From Corynebacterium sp. HMSC08A12 (lineage in GTDB: Bacteria; Actinomycetota; Actinomycetes; Mycobacteriales; Mycobacteriaceae), in contig NZ_KV789173.1 of the NCBI RefSeq assembly GCF_001807485.1, positions 1-64,000 of the forward strand: DNA of 64,000 nt. Direction: 5' to 3'. The notes beneath the pieces are model-generated. The model was not told where the DNA came from. It saw nothing but the letters and a program-made list of their open reading frames with translations, and did no database searches. Every line of letters starts with the position of its first letter. The stretch's first letter is position 1. Of the stretch, positions 1 to 7,763 are shown one piece after another. The position numbers and the translations under genes are program-made.

Positions 1-345
1 GCAAGCGTTACACCACACTAAGGGACGCAACCCGCTCCTAGTCGCAGCACTCCACTCGCAACACCAGTCTCAGCACCTCCACCTGCAAAGCCAGTCGCAG
101 CGCCTCCACCCACAGCGAAGACAGTTAACCACCGCACACCAGGCGAACCCGTATGAAAAATCACACAAATATTGCACTGGATATACCTTTGCACTGGGTG
201 TAACTTTGTTCGAGTGATGCATTCGAACCGCTCCGATCCCCCAGCTCCCCCAGAGTCCACGGAGCCCACGGAACCCACGGACCACACAACTCCCCCAGAC
301 CCCACGGAACCTCCAGCTCCCCCAGAGCCCACGGAGCCTACAACC
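1..345. other. Left-edge stretch without a convincing gene; possible control region of the TetR-MFS operon
   Basis: No gene could be supported here. Positions 172-180 and 189-197 are a 9-bp direct repeat (TTGCACTGG), the first preceded by AAATA. This resembles the AAATATTTGCACA half-site at 53821-53833 in front of the MmpL gene, so it may be a regulator site. From about 240 to 340 the DNA is a degenerate repeat of CCCCCAG/CCCACGGA units. It would encode a Pro/Thr/Glu-rich leader if the regulator started at 172 or 220 rather than 346. Confidence 0.4.
172..197. promoter_or_regulatory. Direct repeat TTGCACTGG, candidate operator of the TetR-MFS operon
   Basis: TTGCACTGG occurs at 172-180 and again at 189-197, 17 bp start to start, upstream of the TetR-MFS operon. 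The similarity to the MmpL upstream site suggests a related TetR binding site, but this is inference. Confidence 0.3.
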
Positions 346-1077
346 ATGGGACTGCGCGAGCGCAAACGCCTGGAGACCAGGTTAAGGATCGAGGACGAGG
401 CCACTCGCCTCTTCCTCGATCGTTCCTTCGATGGAGTCACCCTGGAGGAAATCTGCGAAGCAGCGGACATCAGCCGCCGCACCTTCTTCAACTACTTCTC
501 CTCAAAGGAACACGTTGCGGTCGGTAAACAACCCCCATTGCTCACCAAGGACGACTTCAACAAGCTCGAAAGCTTCTCCCCGGCACGGGGCAGCCTGCCT
601 CAATACCTCTACGCCATGCTGACCAAGAAGCGCATCGAGGAGGCCAAGAAGTCGGACAATGCCAACCTCGATCCGGAACTGGCGGAGTCGATAAGGTGGC
701 GTCGTTCCCAAATAATAAAGAGATTCCCCAGCCTGGCACTTGCGAAGCTCGCCAGCTACGAAAAGCTACGCAGCGACCTCGCCGAAGCGGTGTGCAAGAA
801 CCTCGAAGGCCACCCGGGCAACCGCAGCACCGACATGGAGGCGATGGAGGAAGCGCACCTCATCGTCACCGCGGCAACAACGGTGCAATGGGCCGCAGCA
901 ACCTCAGCCACACGGCGCGGCAGAACCCTGAACAGCACAAAGGACTTTGACGTTGCTTTAACCGGGCTACGGCAAGTCTTCAGTGCCATCGAACCGGCCA
1001 CCCTCAAGCCGTCAACAGACTCAACCGCAGAAAACATCTCGCAGAAAGCACAAAAATCCAAGGAGAACCGCCCATGA
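346..1077 (+). CDS. TetR family transcriptional regulator
   Basis: This is a 243-residue TetR-type repressor. The N-terminal DNA-binding domain holds the helix-turn-helix around residues 29-52, with the recognition-helix segment SRRTFFNYFSSKE typical of the family; the rest is a ligand-binding domain of unknown specificity. I chose ATG 346 because GGAG lies nine bases upstream and the family core begins at once (MGLRERKRLETR). The frame is open upstream to 172 and would add a Pro/Thr/Glu-rich leader, probably untranslated. The stop overlaps the start of the MFS exporter gene (ATGA), so the two are translationally coupled. The likely job is drug-responsive control of that exporter. Confidence 0.85.
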   Translation: MGLRERKRLETRLRIEDEATRLFLDRSFDGVTLEEICEAADISRRTFFNYFSSKEHVAVGKQPPLLTKDDFNKLESFSPARGSLPQYLYAMLTKKRIEEAKKSDNANLDPELAESIRWRRSQIIKRFPSLALAKLASYEKLRSDLAEAVCKNLEGHPGNRSTDMEAMEEAHLIVTAATTVQWAAATSATRRGRTLNSTKDFDVALTGLRQVFSAIEPATLKPSTDSTAENISQKAQKSKENRP

Positions 1078-2663
1078 AAGATACTCGCGAAGAAGCCGCA
1101 GCAGCCAAGGCGCGGCTCGACGCGGCGGAAAAGCAGCGCCAGGAAAACCACAACAACGTCCCCCTAGTCTTCGGCTGCCTGATGCTCGGCATGCTGATGT
1201 CTTCCCTGGGGCAGATGATCTTCTCCACCGCCCTGCCCACCCTCGTCGGCGAGCTCGGCGGCGCCAACAAGATGAGCTGGGTCATCACCAGCTTCCTGCT
1301 GACCATGACCATCGGCATGCCCGTCTACGGCAAACTGGGTGACCAGATGGGTCGTAAGCCGCTGTACCTGGTGGCGGTAACCCTGTTCCTGGTCGGCTCC
1401 GTCCTGGGCGCGCTGGCGCAGAGCATGGACATGATGATCGTCGCCCGCGGAGTGCAGGGCCTCGGCGCCGGCGGCCTGATGATCGGCGCGCAGGCCATCA
1501 TCGCCGACGTGGTTCCCGCCCGCGATCGAGGCCGCTACATGGGCATCATGGGCGCCGTCTTCGGTCTGAGCTCCGTGCTGGGGCCGCTGCTGGGTGGCTT
1601 CTTCACAGACGGCCCCGGCTGGCGTTGGGCACTGTGGTTCAACGTGCCACTGGCTGTGATCACCATCCTGATGGTCTTCTTCAACCTCCAGCTGCCGAAG
1701 CGCGGCTCGGGCGCCCGCCTGGACGTCCCCGGCACGGTTCTGATGGCTGGGGCCACTAGCTCGCTGATTCTGCTACTCACCTGGGGTGGCCGCGATTATG
1801 CCTGGTCCAGCCCGGTCATCATCGGCTTGGGCATCGCAGCGGCCGTGTTGGCCACACTGTTCGTGCTGGTGGAACGCAAGGCGAAGGATCCGCTGATCCC
1901 GATGGAGCTGTTCACCGTTCGCAACTTCGTGGTCACTACTGCGGCGGGCACGATCACGGGTGTGGTTATGTTTGGCGTGCTGGCTTACATGCCGACGTAC
2001 ATCCAGATGGTGCACGGCATGACCCCCACCAAGGCCGGTCTGATGATGATCCCGATGATGGCCGGCATGATCGTCACCGCCACCGCCTCCGGCCAGTACG
2101 TTTCCCGGACAGGTCGCTACAAGTGGTTCCCCGTCGCGGGCCTGCTCGTTGCCGCCACTGCGGTTGGTCTTATGGGGCTTTTTGACGCCCACGATTCCCT
2201 CGTGCACCTCGGTCTTGTCTTGGCCCTGATGGGTGTTGGCCTGGGGCTTTCGATGCAGATCCTGGTGCTGATCGTGCAGAACTCTTTCCCGATTTCGATG
2301 GTGGGCACTGCGACGGCTTCGAATAACTTCTTCCGCCAGATTGGCGGTACGGCTGGCTCAGCTATCATCGGCTCGCTGTTCACCCACCGCGTGGCGGATC
2401 TCATGGGCCAGCGGGTGCCCGGCGCGCTGCAGGAGCTGGGTCCGCAGGGGGCTGAGTTCGCCAAGGACTTCCAGGGCGGCGGCAGTGCGCGACTAACCCC
2501 GGAGATCGTCGATACGCTGCCTGGCCCGTTGCATGACGCGATCACTACCTCGTATAACGACGCCCTCGTCCCAGTTCTCGGGGCTATGGCGCCGGTGGCC
2601 GTGTTGGCTGCGCTGATTCTGGTGTTGGTGCGCCAGGACAATTTGAAGGAAACTATCGAATAG
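1074..2663 (+). CDS. MFS drug:proton antiporter, DHA2 family, 14 TM segments
   Basis: This 529-residue protein has the size and layout of the EmrB/QacA (DHA2) family of 14-helix proton-driven multidrug exporters. Motif A of the major facilitator superfamily is visible near residue 81 as GKLGDQMGRKPL. A motif-C-like segment (GLSSVLGPLLGGFF) follows in the fifth helix region. About 30 charged cytosolic residues precede the first helix. It is the second gene of a coupled operon with the TetR gene, which points to inducible efflux of a toxic compound, though the substrate cannot be read from sequence. A TTTTTGACGCC motif lies inside the gene at 2183-2189. Confidence 0.9.
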   Translation: MKDTREEAAAAKARLDAAEKQRQENHNNVPLVFGCLMLGMLMSSLGQMIFSTALPTLVGELGGANKMSWVITSFLLTMTIGMPVYGKLGDQMGRKPLYLVAVTLFLVGSVLGALAQSMDMMIVARGVQGLGAGGLMIGAQAIIADVVPARDRGRYMGIMGAVFGLSSVLGPLLGGFFTDGPGWRWALWFNVPLAVITILMVFFNLQLPKRGSGARLDVPGTVLMAGATSSLILLLTWGGRDYAWSSPVIIGLGIAAAVLATLFVLVERKAKDPLIPMELFTVRNFVVTTAAGTITGVVMFGVLAYMPTYIQMVHGMTPTKAGLMMIPMMAGMIVTATASGQYVSRTGRYKWFPVAGLLVAATAVGLMGLFDAHDSLVHLGLVLALMGVGLGLSMQILVLIVQNSFPISMVGTATASNNFFRQIGGTAGSAIIGSLFTHRVADLMGQRVPGALQELGPQGAEFAKDFQGGGSARLTPEIVDTLPGPLHDAITTSYNDALVPVLGAMAPVAVLAALILVLVRQDNLKETIE

Positions 2664-2690
2664 TCACCGTTGGGGTTCCATACAACGCAG

Positions 2691-2721
2691 AAAGGCGACC
2701 GCGCTAATGCGGTCGCCTTTT
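2691..2721. terminator. Intrinsic terminator, bidirectional
   Basis: A perfect 12-bp stem (AAAGGCGACCGC, 2691-2702, with its complement at 2709-2720) encloses a six-base loop. It has T/A runs on both sides and lies between the convergent MFS and acetyltransferase genes. Confidence 0.85.
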
Positions 2722-2758
2722 GATATGCCTGAGCTCGCTCGGGAGCGAATGTGCAAAG

Positions 2759-3496
2759 TTACTCGGACTTCTCTGCCGATCCCTCGCCGTTGCCAGCGTT
2801 GTCGTCGTCGCTAGCGCTGCCTTCGGCGCCGCCCTCGTCGGAGCGCTCCAGGTTTTCCTGGTAGTACTTCCAGGCCGGGCCACCCTCAAGGATCTTCTCC
2901 ATCACCATGTTGTGGCGCCACGTGCCCTTCTTCGGCCCGTAGTTCATGTGGGACATGCAGTGGAATACGCCCACTTCCTCGAATCCTCGGGAGACGTGCA
3001 GCCGCACGGAGCCCTCGTTCTCCGGGAAAATGCTGGAGTGCATCGCCCAGTGGCCCTGCTCGGCGGCGTCCTTAAGCAGCCTATCGAGCAGGCTGCCGGC
3101 CACACCCTTGCCTGCGGCATCCTTGTGGACGTAGATCGAGTCCTCCAGCACTCCGTCGAACACGTCACGGTGGCTGGCGGATGTGGCGGTGATCCACCCC
3201 AGGATCTTCTCCCCCTCCTCGCCCAGCCCTGCGGCTGCGGCGGCTGCGGGATCCGTGTCGATGGCAACGAAAGAGAGCTCGGGCAGGCGGTGGCGCATAA
3301 AGTCTTCCCACGCTTCGGGCGCGTTTTCCTCAAAGGTCGCCTCGCCCGTATCCATACCGGTCTGCAGGATCTTCTGGACTTGCGGATAGTCCTTCTCCTC
3401 CATCAGGCGGATGGAGATTGCCTGCTTGGCACTGTTCTGGGCGTTGTTGCCAGCACTGCTATCTGCAGCGCTCCCGGCCGTGTTCGCGGAAGTCAT
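2759..3496 (-). CDS. GNAT family N-acetyltransferase (phosphinothricin acetyltransferase-like)
   Basis: The protein has 245 residues. A GNAT domain spans roughly residues 27-215, with an acetyl-CoA pyrophosphate-binding loop at about 126-137 (DAAGKGVAGSLL). The segments SIYVHKDAAGKG and SRGFEEVGVF resemble phosphinothricin/methionine-sulfoximine acetyltransferases of the Pat family. It carries Ser/Ala/Asn-rich N-terminal and Asp/Glu/Gly/Ser-rich C-terminal low-complexity tails that are unlikely to be catalytic. It converges on the MFS exporter. The acceptor substrate is not determined; an amino acid or small amine is the family expectation. Confidence 0.8.
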   Translation of the reverse strand: MTSANTAGSAADSSAGNNAQNSAKQAISIRLMEEKDYPQVQKILQTGMDTGEATFEENAPEAWEDFMRHRLPELSFVAIDTDPAAAAAAGLGEEGEKILGWITATSASHRDVFDGVLEDSIYVHKDAAGKGVAGSLLDRLLKDAAEQGHWAMHSSIFPENEGSVRLHVSRGFEEVGVFHCMSHMNYGPKKGTWRHNMVMEKILEGGPAWKYYQENLERSDEGGAEGSASDDDNAGNGEGSAEKSE

Positions 3497-3559
3497 GGAA
3501 GAAATTGTGCCCTAAGACCCATCATTTACGCCACCTGGCTGCCGGCAGCTGTGAGCGAA

Positions 3560-4951
3560 CTATCCTTTTTCCAGCAGGTTCGTCACCAGTTCAGCGATCG
3601 CGGAGCGCTCGGATCGGGTCAGCGTGACGTGTGCGAACAGCGGATTGTTCTTCAGCTTCTCAATTACTGCCTGAATGCCGTCGTGGCGGCCCACGCGCAG
3701 GTTATCGCGCTGCGCAACGTCGTGGGTCAGAACGACGCGGGAGTTTCGCCCCAGGCGCGAGAGCACGGTCAGCAGGACGTTGCGCTCGAGCGACTGGGCT
3801 TCGTCCACAATGACGAAGCTGTCGTTCAGACTGCGGCCGCGGATGTGCGTCAGCGGGAGTACCTCCAGCAGCCCGCGGGCGTCGATCTCCTCCAGCACAT
3901 TGTCGCTGACCACCCCTTCCAGGGTGTCGTACACAGCCTGCGCCCAGGGGTTCATCTTCTCCGTCTCGCTACCGGGTAGATAGCCCAAGTCCTGGCCACC
4001 GACGGCATACAGAGGGCGGAAAACGACGATGCGCTTGTGTTCACCGCGTTCCAGCACTGCCTCCAACCCGGCGCACAGTGCCAGAGCGGACTTGCCGGTA
4101 CCGGCGGAGCCGCCGAGGCTTACGATGCCAACCTCGTTATCCAGCAGCAGATCCAGCGCCACGCGCTGCTGAGCGCTGCGCCCGCGGATACCGAAGGCTT
4201 CCAGGTCGGTGGGAACCTGGCGCACCATGCCGTCGCCCATCGAGCGTGCCAGAACGGACTGGCTACCCGCGGTCAGCTGCAGACCGCAGTGGATCGGCAG
4301 CTCGTCAACCTCGTCACCGTCTACCGTCAGGGCGCCGGAGATGTCGGCCTCCCCCACGTCATACAGCTCGTCGATGATGCTGGAGGGCACCTCCGCGCGG
4401 GCCATGCCGTTGTATCCGGTGAGCACAACGTCCTGGGCGTGGTATTCGTCGGCGTCCAGACCAACGGCACCGGCCTTCACGCGCAGCGGCACGTCCTTCG
4501 TAACCAGTGTGACGTTGTGCCCCTCGGCCCGCAGGTTCAAAGCGCAAGCCAGGATGCGGTGGTCGTTTTGCTCTCCGCGCAGACCCGTAGGCAACACGGA
4601 CTGGTCAACGTGGTTCAGCTCCACCTGGACGGTGCCGCCGTCTTCGTTGACGATGCTGGGCATGTCCAGCCGGCCGTGCTCCTGACGGAAGTCTTCGAGC
4701 ATGCGCAGGGCCTGCCGGGCGAACCATCCGAGTTCCGGATGGTGGCGCTTGCCCTCTAGCTCACTGATGACGACAACGGGGAGGATGATGCGGTGTTCCG
4801 CAAACTTGATGAGTGCCCAGGGATCGGAAAGCAACACCGAGGTGTCAAGGACATAGGTGCGTAGGCCGAGCTCTGCGTCGGAATGCGCGTTGAGAGCCTG
4901 CTCTGCCTGAAAGTTCTGATGTGCCTGATCGGTGGGCGCGGCGGAAGTCAT
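3560..4951 (-). CDS. phoH2: PhoH family PIN-domain ATPase (PhoH2)
   Basis: This 463-residue protein joins an N-terminal PIN ribonuclease domain to a C-terminal PhoH ATPase, the PhoH2 toxin-like RNA helicase/ribonuclease arrangement known from mycobacteria (Rv1095). The PIN domain begins near residue 31 ([11 protein letters not shown]) and includes acidic ELEGKR and LVTKD segments that probably hold metal ligands. The Walker A motif is GGSAGTGKS at about 280-288, and Walker B is FVIVDEAQ near 380. The gene sits in the same broad neighbourhood as glyA and coaA, as in mycobacteria. An AAGGAG ribosome site lies upstream of the start. Confidence 0.9.
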   Translation of the reverse strand: MTSAAPTDQAHQNFQAEQALNAHSDAELGLRTYVLDTSVLLSDPWALIKFAEHRIILPVVVISELEGKRHHPELGWFARQALRMLEDFRQEHGRLDMPSIVNEDGGTVQVELNHVDQSVLPTGLRGEQNDHRILACALNLRAEGHNVTLVTKDVPLRVKAGAVGLDADEYHAQDVVLTGYNGMARAEVPSSIIDELYDVGEADISGALTVDGDEVDELPIHCGLQLTAGSQSVLARSMGDGMVRQVPTDLEAFGIRGRSAQQRVALDLLLDNEVGIVSLGGSAGTGKSALALCAGLEAVLERGEHKRIVVFRPLYAVGGQDLGYLPGSETEKMNPWAQAVYDTLEGVVSDNVLEEIDARGLLEVLPLTHIRGRSLNDSFVIVDEAQSLERNVLLTVLSRLGRNSRVVLTHDVAQRDNLRVGRHDGIQAVIEKLKNNPLFAHVTLTRSERSAIAELVTNLLEKG

Positions 4952-5133
4952 GGAGGTGGTGCTCCTTGTAAGGGATTATGAGTCGATCAACCCGGACGTT
5001 CCACGCCGCAAAAGCTACGCTTTACATCCGGGAAACGGATGAGGTGGGTAGTTGTTACTTGCTTCGGACACCCTCGACGCTATGCGCACCGCATGGAAAT
5101 TACATTGTTGTCAGATGAACTCTGGGTAAACAT

Positions 5134-5179
5134 AAAAAGCCCCAGGCTTCGGGGCAGTTCCTGCCCCTCACCTGGGGTT
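5134..5179 (-). terminator. Intrinsic terminator of the lipoprotein gene
   Basis: On the minus strand, CCCCAGG (5171-5177 read backwards) pairs with CCTGGGG (5140-5146) around an internal GGGGCAGGAACTGCCCC hairpin. A CTTTTTATG tail follows. It lies about 30 bases downstream of the lipoprotein stop codon. Confidence 0.75.
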
Positions 5180-5205
5180 ATCAAGCTCTACTTTAAGGTT
5201 AGAAC

Positions 5206-5856
5206 TTAGCGCTTCTCGATGGTCTCGGTGTACTGACCGGACTCATCCTTTGCCCACGTGATGGTGCCGTTTTCGAAGGACTGGGTCCAGCCGTTAGCTG
5301 CGTCGCCCTTCTCCGGAGCGGTCGGCAGGCCCAGCTCATTGTCCAGACCGCCACCGTTGTTCCAGGTCTCGCCGATCTTGCCGATCAGCGGAACTGCACC
5401 GTGGTCCTTGGAGTTAGCGATCCAACCCTTCTCGAAGGTTGCCAGGGAGCCGTTCTCGCCCTCGGTGAACTCGGCCAACTTACCGAAGGAACCGGACTCG
5501 CCGCCCTCGTTATCCCAAGCGGTCTTGACGTCCTTCGGCAGCTCCACCTCTTCACCGCTAGCGGTCTGGACCTTCTCGGTCTCGCCCTCAGCATCTGCGC
5601 CCTCGGCGCCCTCTGCACCCTCAGCGTCAGCGTTCTCGGAGCGCTCAGCCTCGGACTCGCCGCCCTCGCCTTCACCGGCCTTAGCGGTAGCGGAGTCGGC
5701 AGCCTCGCCTGCCTTCTCGGTGGCGGAGTTAGCTGCGTCGCCAGCCTTGTCCTTGGCGTCCTCTGCATCGTCAGAGCACGCAGCAACGCCGAATACCAGG
5801 GATGCGCCTGCAGCCAGTGCCACTGCGGAACGACGGAAACGCTTGTTGGAGTTCAT
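5206..5856 (-). CDS. LGFP-repeat lipoprotein
   Basis: This is a 216-residue predicted lipoprotein. The signal peptide (RFRRSAVALAAGASLVFGVAAC) ends in a VAAC lipobox with the lipidated cysteine at residue 27. Next comes an Ala/Glu/Lys/Asp-rich region (about 28-110) with 11-residue coiled repeats (KAGDAANSATE, KAGEAADSATA). The C-terminus carries an LGFP-type module (WNNGGGLDNELGLPTAPEKGDA). LGFP modules are found on actinobacterial cell-wall proteins, so it probably sits between membrane and arabinogalactan. ATG 5856 was chosen because it starts the signal peptide and has AAAGG upstream. The gene is monocistronic, with a terminator downstream and a 17-bp palindrome in its leader. Confidence 0.85.
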   Translation of the reverse strand: MNSNKRFRRSAVALAAGASLVFGVAACSDDAEDAKDKAGDAANSATEKAGEAADSATAKAGEGEGGESEAERSENADAEGAEGAEGADAEGETEKVQTASGEEVELPKDVKTAWDNEGGESGSFGKLAEFTEGENGSLATFEKGWIANSKDHGAVPLIGKIGETWNNGGGLDNELGLPTAPEKGDAANGWTQSFENGTITWAKDESGQYTETIEKR

Positions 5857-5891
5857 TACTAATACCTTTCTGTCAGTTCTTTTTCCGCTCT

Positions 5892-5908
5892 CGCTTTTCG
5901 CAAAAGCG
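5892..5908. promoter_or_regulatory. 17-bp perfect inverted repeat upstream of the lipoprotein gene
   Basis: CGCTTTT (5892-5898) and AAAAGCG (5902-5908) flank CGC. The palindrome is centred about 45 bases upstream of the lipoprotein ATG, in the promoter or untranslated leader, and may be an operator or short mRNA hairpin. Confidence 0.45.
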
Positions 5909-5988
5909 CTACCCCTCCAGTCGTAATAGCCCTCCAGCGAAGAATGCACGCCCTGTTTAGGATTTTTAATCCAATCGAAATCAATCCT

Positions 5989-6696
5989 TTATTTTCGCCG
6001 CAGGCCTTGGGAGGTCTTTTTCTTCCCTCTTTTCTTTGTTTTATCTGCACTTTTATTGACGCCACCACGTCCCTGTTTAGCCACCTGTCGCGAGCTGCTC
6101 GCGGTGCGCCCTTTACATATCCCGACGAAGTCCTGGATGACGTCACTGTCGGATTCGGTGAGCCACATCAGGGCCACGCGGGTGCGGGGGCACGTGGTGG
6201 CGTCAATCCCTAAAAGATCCCGATGCACCACCCCGCGCTGGTTAATAGCCCGCAGCAAGGGGCGCGGCGCGACGGCGATACCAACGTTTGCGGCAACAAC
6301 CTGCAGGGCTTCGCGCAGAGCTGCCACATCATCCCAGCCGGTAGGCGGGGTGACGTACATGAGTTTCTCGTCGGCCAGCTCCCGGAAGTTGATGGAATCC
6401 ATGACCTTGACGGGATGCTCCTTGGGGGCGGCAACGCCGATCTGCTCCTCGTAGAGGGCAACCTCGTGCATGTCGGCCGGGCGTTCGAGCCCCTCCGCCG
6501 GGAGGCGAACCAATGCAACATCCGCCTGGCCTGCGCGAATATAGGGCAACGGATCGTCGGTGCCCGCGCTGGCGATCTTCCACCCGGGAACCCGCTCGTC
6601 GAAGCGCCGGAACCATTTGTCCGGCTGCACACCCGTGCTAAAGACAACTTTTAGGTGCTGGCGCGGCTTCGCGGCGCGGTTTTGCTGAGTGGGCAT
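5989..6696 (-). CDS. LysR-type substrate-binding domain protein without helix-turn-helix
   Basis: The 235-residue protein matches the periplasmic-binding-like effector domain of LysR regulators (LKVVFSTGVQPDKWFRRFDERVPGW, ADVALVRLP, LYEEQIGVAAPKEHPV). The usual 60-residue N-terminal helix-turn-helix is absent. The C-terminus is a Lys/Arg-rich tail (KSADKTKKRGKKKTSQGLRRK). ATG 6696 is seven bases from a TATTAT -10-like element on its strand, suggesting a leaderless transcript; ATG 6720 is an alternative. It is divergent from the DUF5997 gene with overlapping promoters. This pairing recurs in actinobacteria as far as I recall, so the two may act together. Its ligand is unknown. Confidence 0.75.
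   Translation of the reverse strand: MPTQQNRAAKPRQHLKVVFSTGVQPDKWFRRFDERVPGWKIASAGTDDPLPYIRAGQADVALVRLPAEGLERPADMHEVALYEEQIGVAAPKEHPVKVMDSINFRELADEKLMYVTPPTGWDDVAALREALQVVAANVGIAVAPRPLLRAINQRGVVHRDLLGIDATTCPRTRVALMWLTESDSDVIQDFVGICKGRTASSSRQVAKQGRGGVNKSADKTKKRGKKKTSQGLRRK
6057..6063 (+). repeat. T-rich TGACGCC motif
   Basis: ACTTTTATTGACGCC occurs near the 3' end of the LysR-like gene. An oppositely oriented copy lies 140 bp away at 6199-6205. Confidence 0.5.
6199..6205 (-). repeat. T-rich TGACGCC motif, TTTTAGGGAT variety
   Basis: Read on the minus strand the sequence is ATCTTTTAGGGATTGACGCC. It is nearly identical to the copy inside ppx at 29040-29046, although the two genes are unrelated and read it differently. 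Confidence 0.5.
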
Positions 6697-6720
6697 GGCA
6701 CCAATAATAGAGCCGTTCAT

Positions 6721-6726
6721 TAGAAT
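6721..6726 (+). promoter_or_regulatory. -10 box of the DUF5997 gene (leaderless start)
   Basis: TAGAAT fits the corynebacterial TANNNT -10 pattern. It ends seven bases before ATG 6734, so transcription would begin at or next to the start codon. Confidence 0.45.
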
Positions 6727-6733
6727 GATGAAC

Positions 6734-7102
6734 ATGACTGACGCGAACCCGAGTTACAAGTCCGGCCCGCCAATGAAGCCCGCCACCGCCGCAAAGAAGC
6801 TGGCCATTTACCTTCCGGCTACGCCGCAGGAGTTTCAGGATTCCGCACTTACCCACGAGCAGTTTGTGGAGTTGCAGAAGAACCCGCCCGAGTGGCTGCA
6901 GACGCTGCGCCGGGAAGGCCCGCACCCCCGCCCCGAGGTGGCTCGCAAACTGGGCATTAGCATTACTTCACTAAAGAACAATGACATGGATAAGCCCCTC
7001 ACTACTGCGGAGATTAAGGCGTTGCTTGAAAAGCAGCCGGAGTGGCTGCGGGAGGCTCGCCATAAGTTGGCTAGTGAGCGCGAGGAGACGGGGCGTCAAT
7101 AA
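6734..7102 (+). CDS. DUF5997 family protein
   Basis: This is a 122-residue conserved actinobacterial protein of the DUF5997 type, recognised by its core (KPATAAKKLAIYLPATPQEFQ) and the central PPEWLQTLRREGPHPRPEVARKLG segment. The latter has the look of a helix-turn-helix (RPEVARKLGISITSLKNN). Function is unknown; a DNA-binding role is only a guess. ATG 6734 was preferred over ATG 6725/6728 because a TAGAAT -10 box lies seven bases upstream. It is divergent from the HTH-less LysR effector protein, which would complement a small DNA-binding partner. The stop codon lies beside a TGACGCC motif on the opposite strand. Confidence 0.75.
   Translation: MTDANPSYKSGPPMKPATAAKKLAIYLPATPQEFQDSALTHEQFVELQKNPPEWLQTLRREGPHPRPEVARKLGISITSLKNNDMDKPLTTAEIKALLEKQPEWLREARHKLASEREETGRQ
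7092..7098 (-). repeat. T-rich TGACGCC motif next to a stop codon
   Basis: The minus strand reads GCTGAACTTATTGACGCCCC. The motif covers the last codons of the DUF5997 gene, and the TTATTGACGCC variety recurs at 6057, 13960, 15416 and 47618. Confidence 0.45.
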
Positions 7103-7124
7103 GTTCAGCTAGAGGCGGCACAAG

Positions 7125-7370
7125 AATAAGAAAAAGGCGAGGATAAGCCCGATATTTCGGACCTTTCCTCGCCTTTTCGCCTTTGGCCATTGACCTTCGG
7201 CCTTCGATGGTGACGAGCCATCAGAAGCTTTATCCGGTAAGCAACCTCCAGGTGACGAGACTGAAGGTTGCCGAGTAACCGGATGAACAACCACAGCACC
7301 TCGGAGGAGAAAGTGGCTACCGATGCTCATGCGCTTCGGGGAGAAGAGAGAAACCCTCATCGCATGAATA
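7125..7370 (-). ncRNA. Possible structured small RNA ending in an intrinsic terminator
   Basis: Read on the minus strand, four hairpins come in order. They are CGCATGA/TCATGCG (7361-7367 with 7327-7333); CCAC/GTGG (7313-7316 with 7291-7294); a two-level stem ACCGGAT/ATCCGGT (7278-7284 with 7232-7238) enclosing AGGTTGC/GCAACCT (7265-7271 with 7241-7247); and GATGG/CCATC (7218-7222 with 7206-7210). The last two present the same loop sequence, CTCGTCACC. A 12-bp terminator stem and TTTTTCTTATTC follow. It matches no riboswitch or RNA family that I recognise. Promoter and expression are unproven, and a leader or a convergent terminator cluster are alternatives. Confidence 0.4.
7132..7177. terminator. 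Intrinsic terminator, usable in both directions
   Basis: AAAAGGCGAGGA (7132-7143) pairs with TCCTCGCCTTTT (7166-7177). On the plus strand it ends the DUF5997 gene 30 bases upstream; on the minus strand a TTTTTCTTATTC tail would end any RNA from the structured block. Confidence 0.8.
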
Positions 7371-7457
7371 CTGCGCCGGCAACTGAACTTTCGACAGGTG
7401 CTGCAACATATTCCACAACTGCAGTGCGCCTCAGGTGACTAGCCTGCGACACACCCA

Positions 7458-7476
7458 AGAGGTTAGCCAAGCCTCA
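7458..7476. promoter_or_regulatory. DtxR-box-like sequence
   Basis: AGAGGTTAGCCAAGCCTCA agrees with the 19-bp corynebacterial DtxR consensus at about 13 positions, including the AGGTTAG and GCCT blocks. It could place the structured RNA or the fadE promoter under iron control, but the match is imperfect. Confidence 0.25.
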
Positions 7477-7630
7477 CCTGGCTTGTCAATATTTAAACAA
7501 CAAAAATGTTGAATAAATCGCTGAGCTGGGCTTTTGCTTGGCGGGGGTAGCTAAATGGGCCCGCAGGGGTGAAGCAACAACCATGTGTGGCACATAACAG
7601 CGTGTTTTCGCCCAATATCGAGGGGTTTTC

Positions 7631-7661
7631 TTGTACTTTCGCCCCAAAGAAATGCTATTCT
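7631..7661 (+). promoter_or_regulatory. Promoter-like pair upstream of the acyl-CoA dehydrogenase
   Basis: TTGTAC (7631-7636) and TATTCT (7656-7661) are separated by 19 bases. The spacing is slightly long, but they lie in the AT-richest part of the gap. Confidence 0.3.
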
Positions 7662-7763
7662 CATAAACAACGCAGAGATGCACGTCACAATAGCGATGTA
7701 ACATCGAGCTGCAACACACAGAAATCTCTATAACCGACATTGCTGCCACTGGCGCTACGCACG

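Noticed and set aside
18-491. 157-codon frame on the minus strand at the left edge
   Set aside because: It is Gly/Val/Ser-rich sequence produced by the repeats and overlaps the TetR start, with no family character.
7181-7370. Known riboswitch (c-di-AMP, cobalamin, SAM, glycine) or 6C/4.5S RNA
   Set aside because: None of the conserved core sequences I know for these classes is present.
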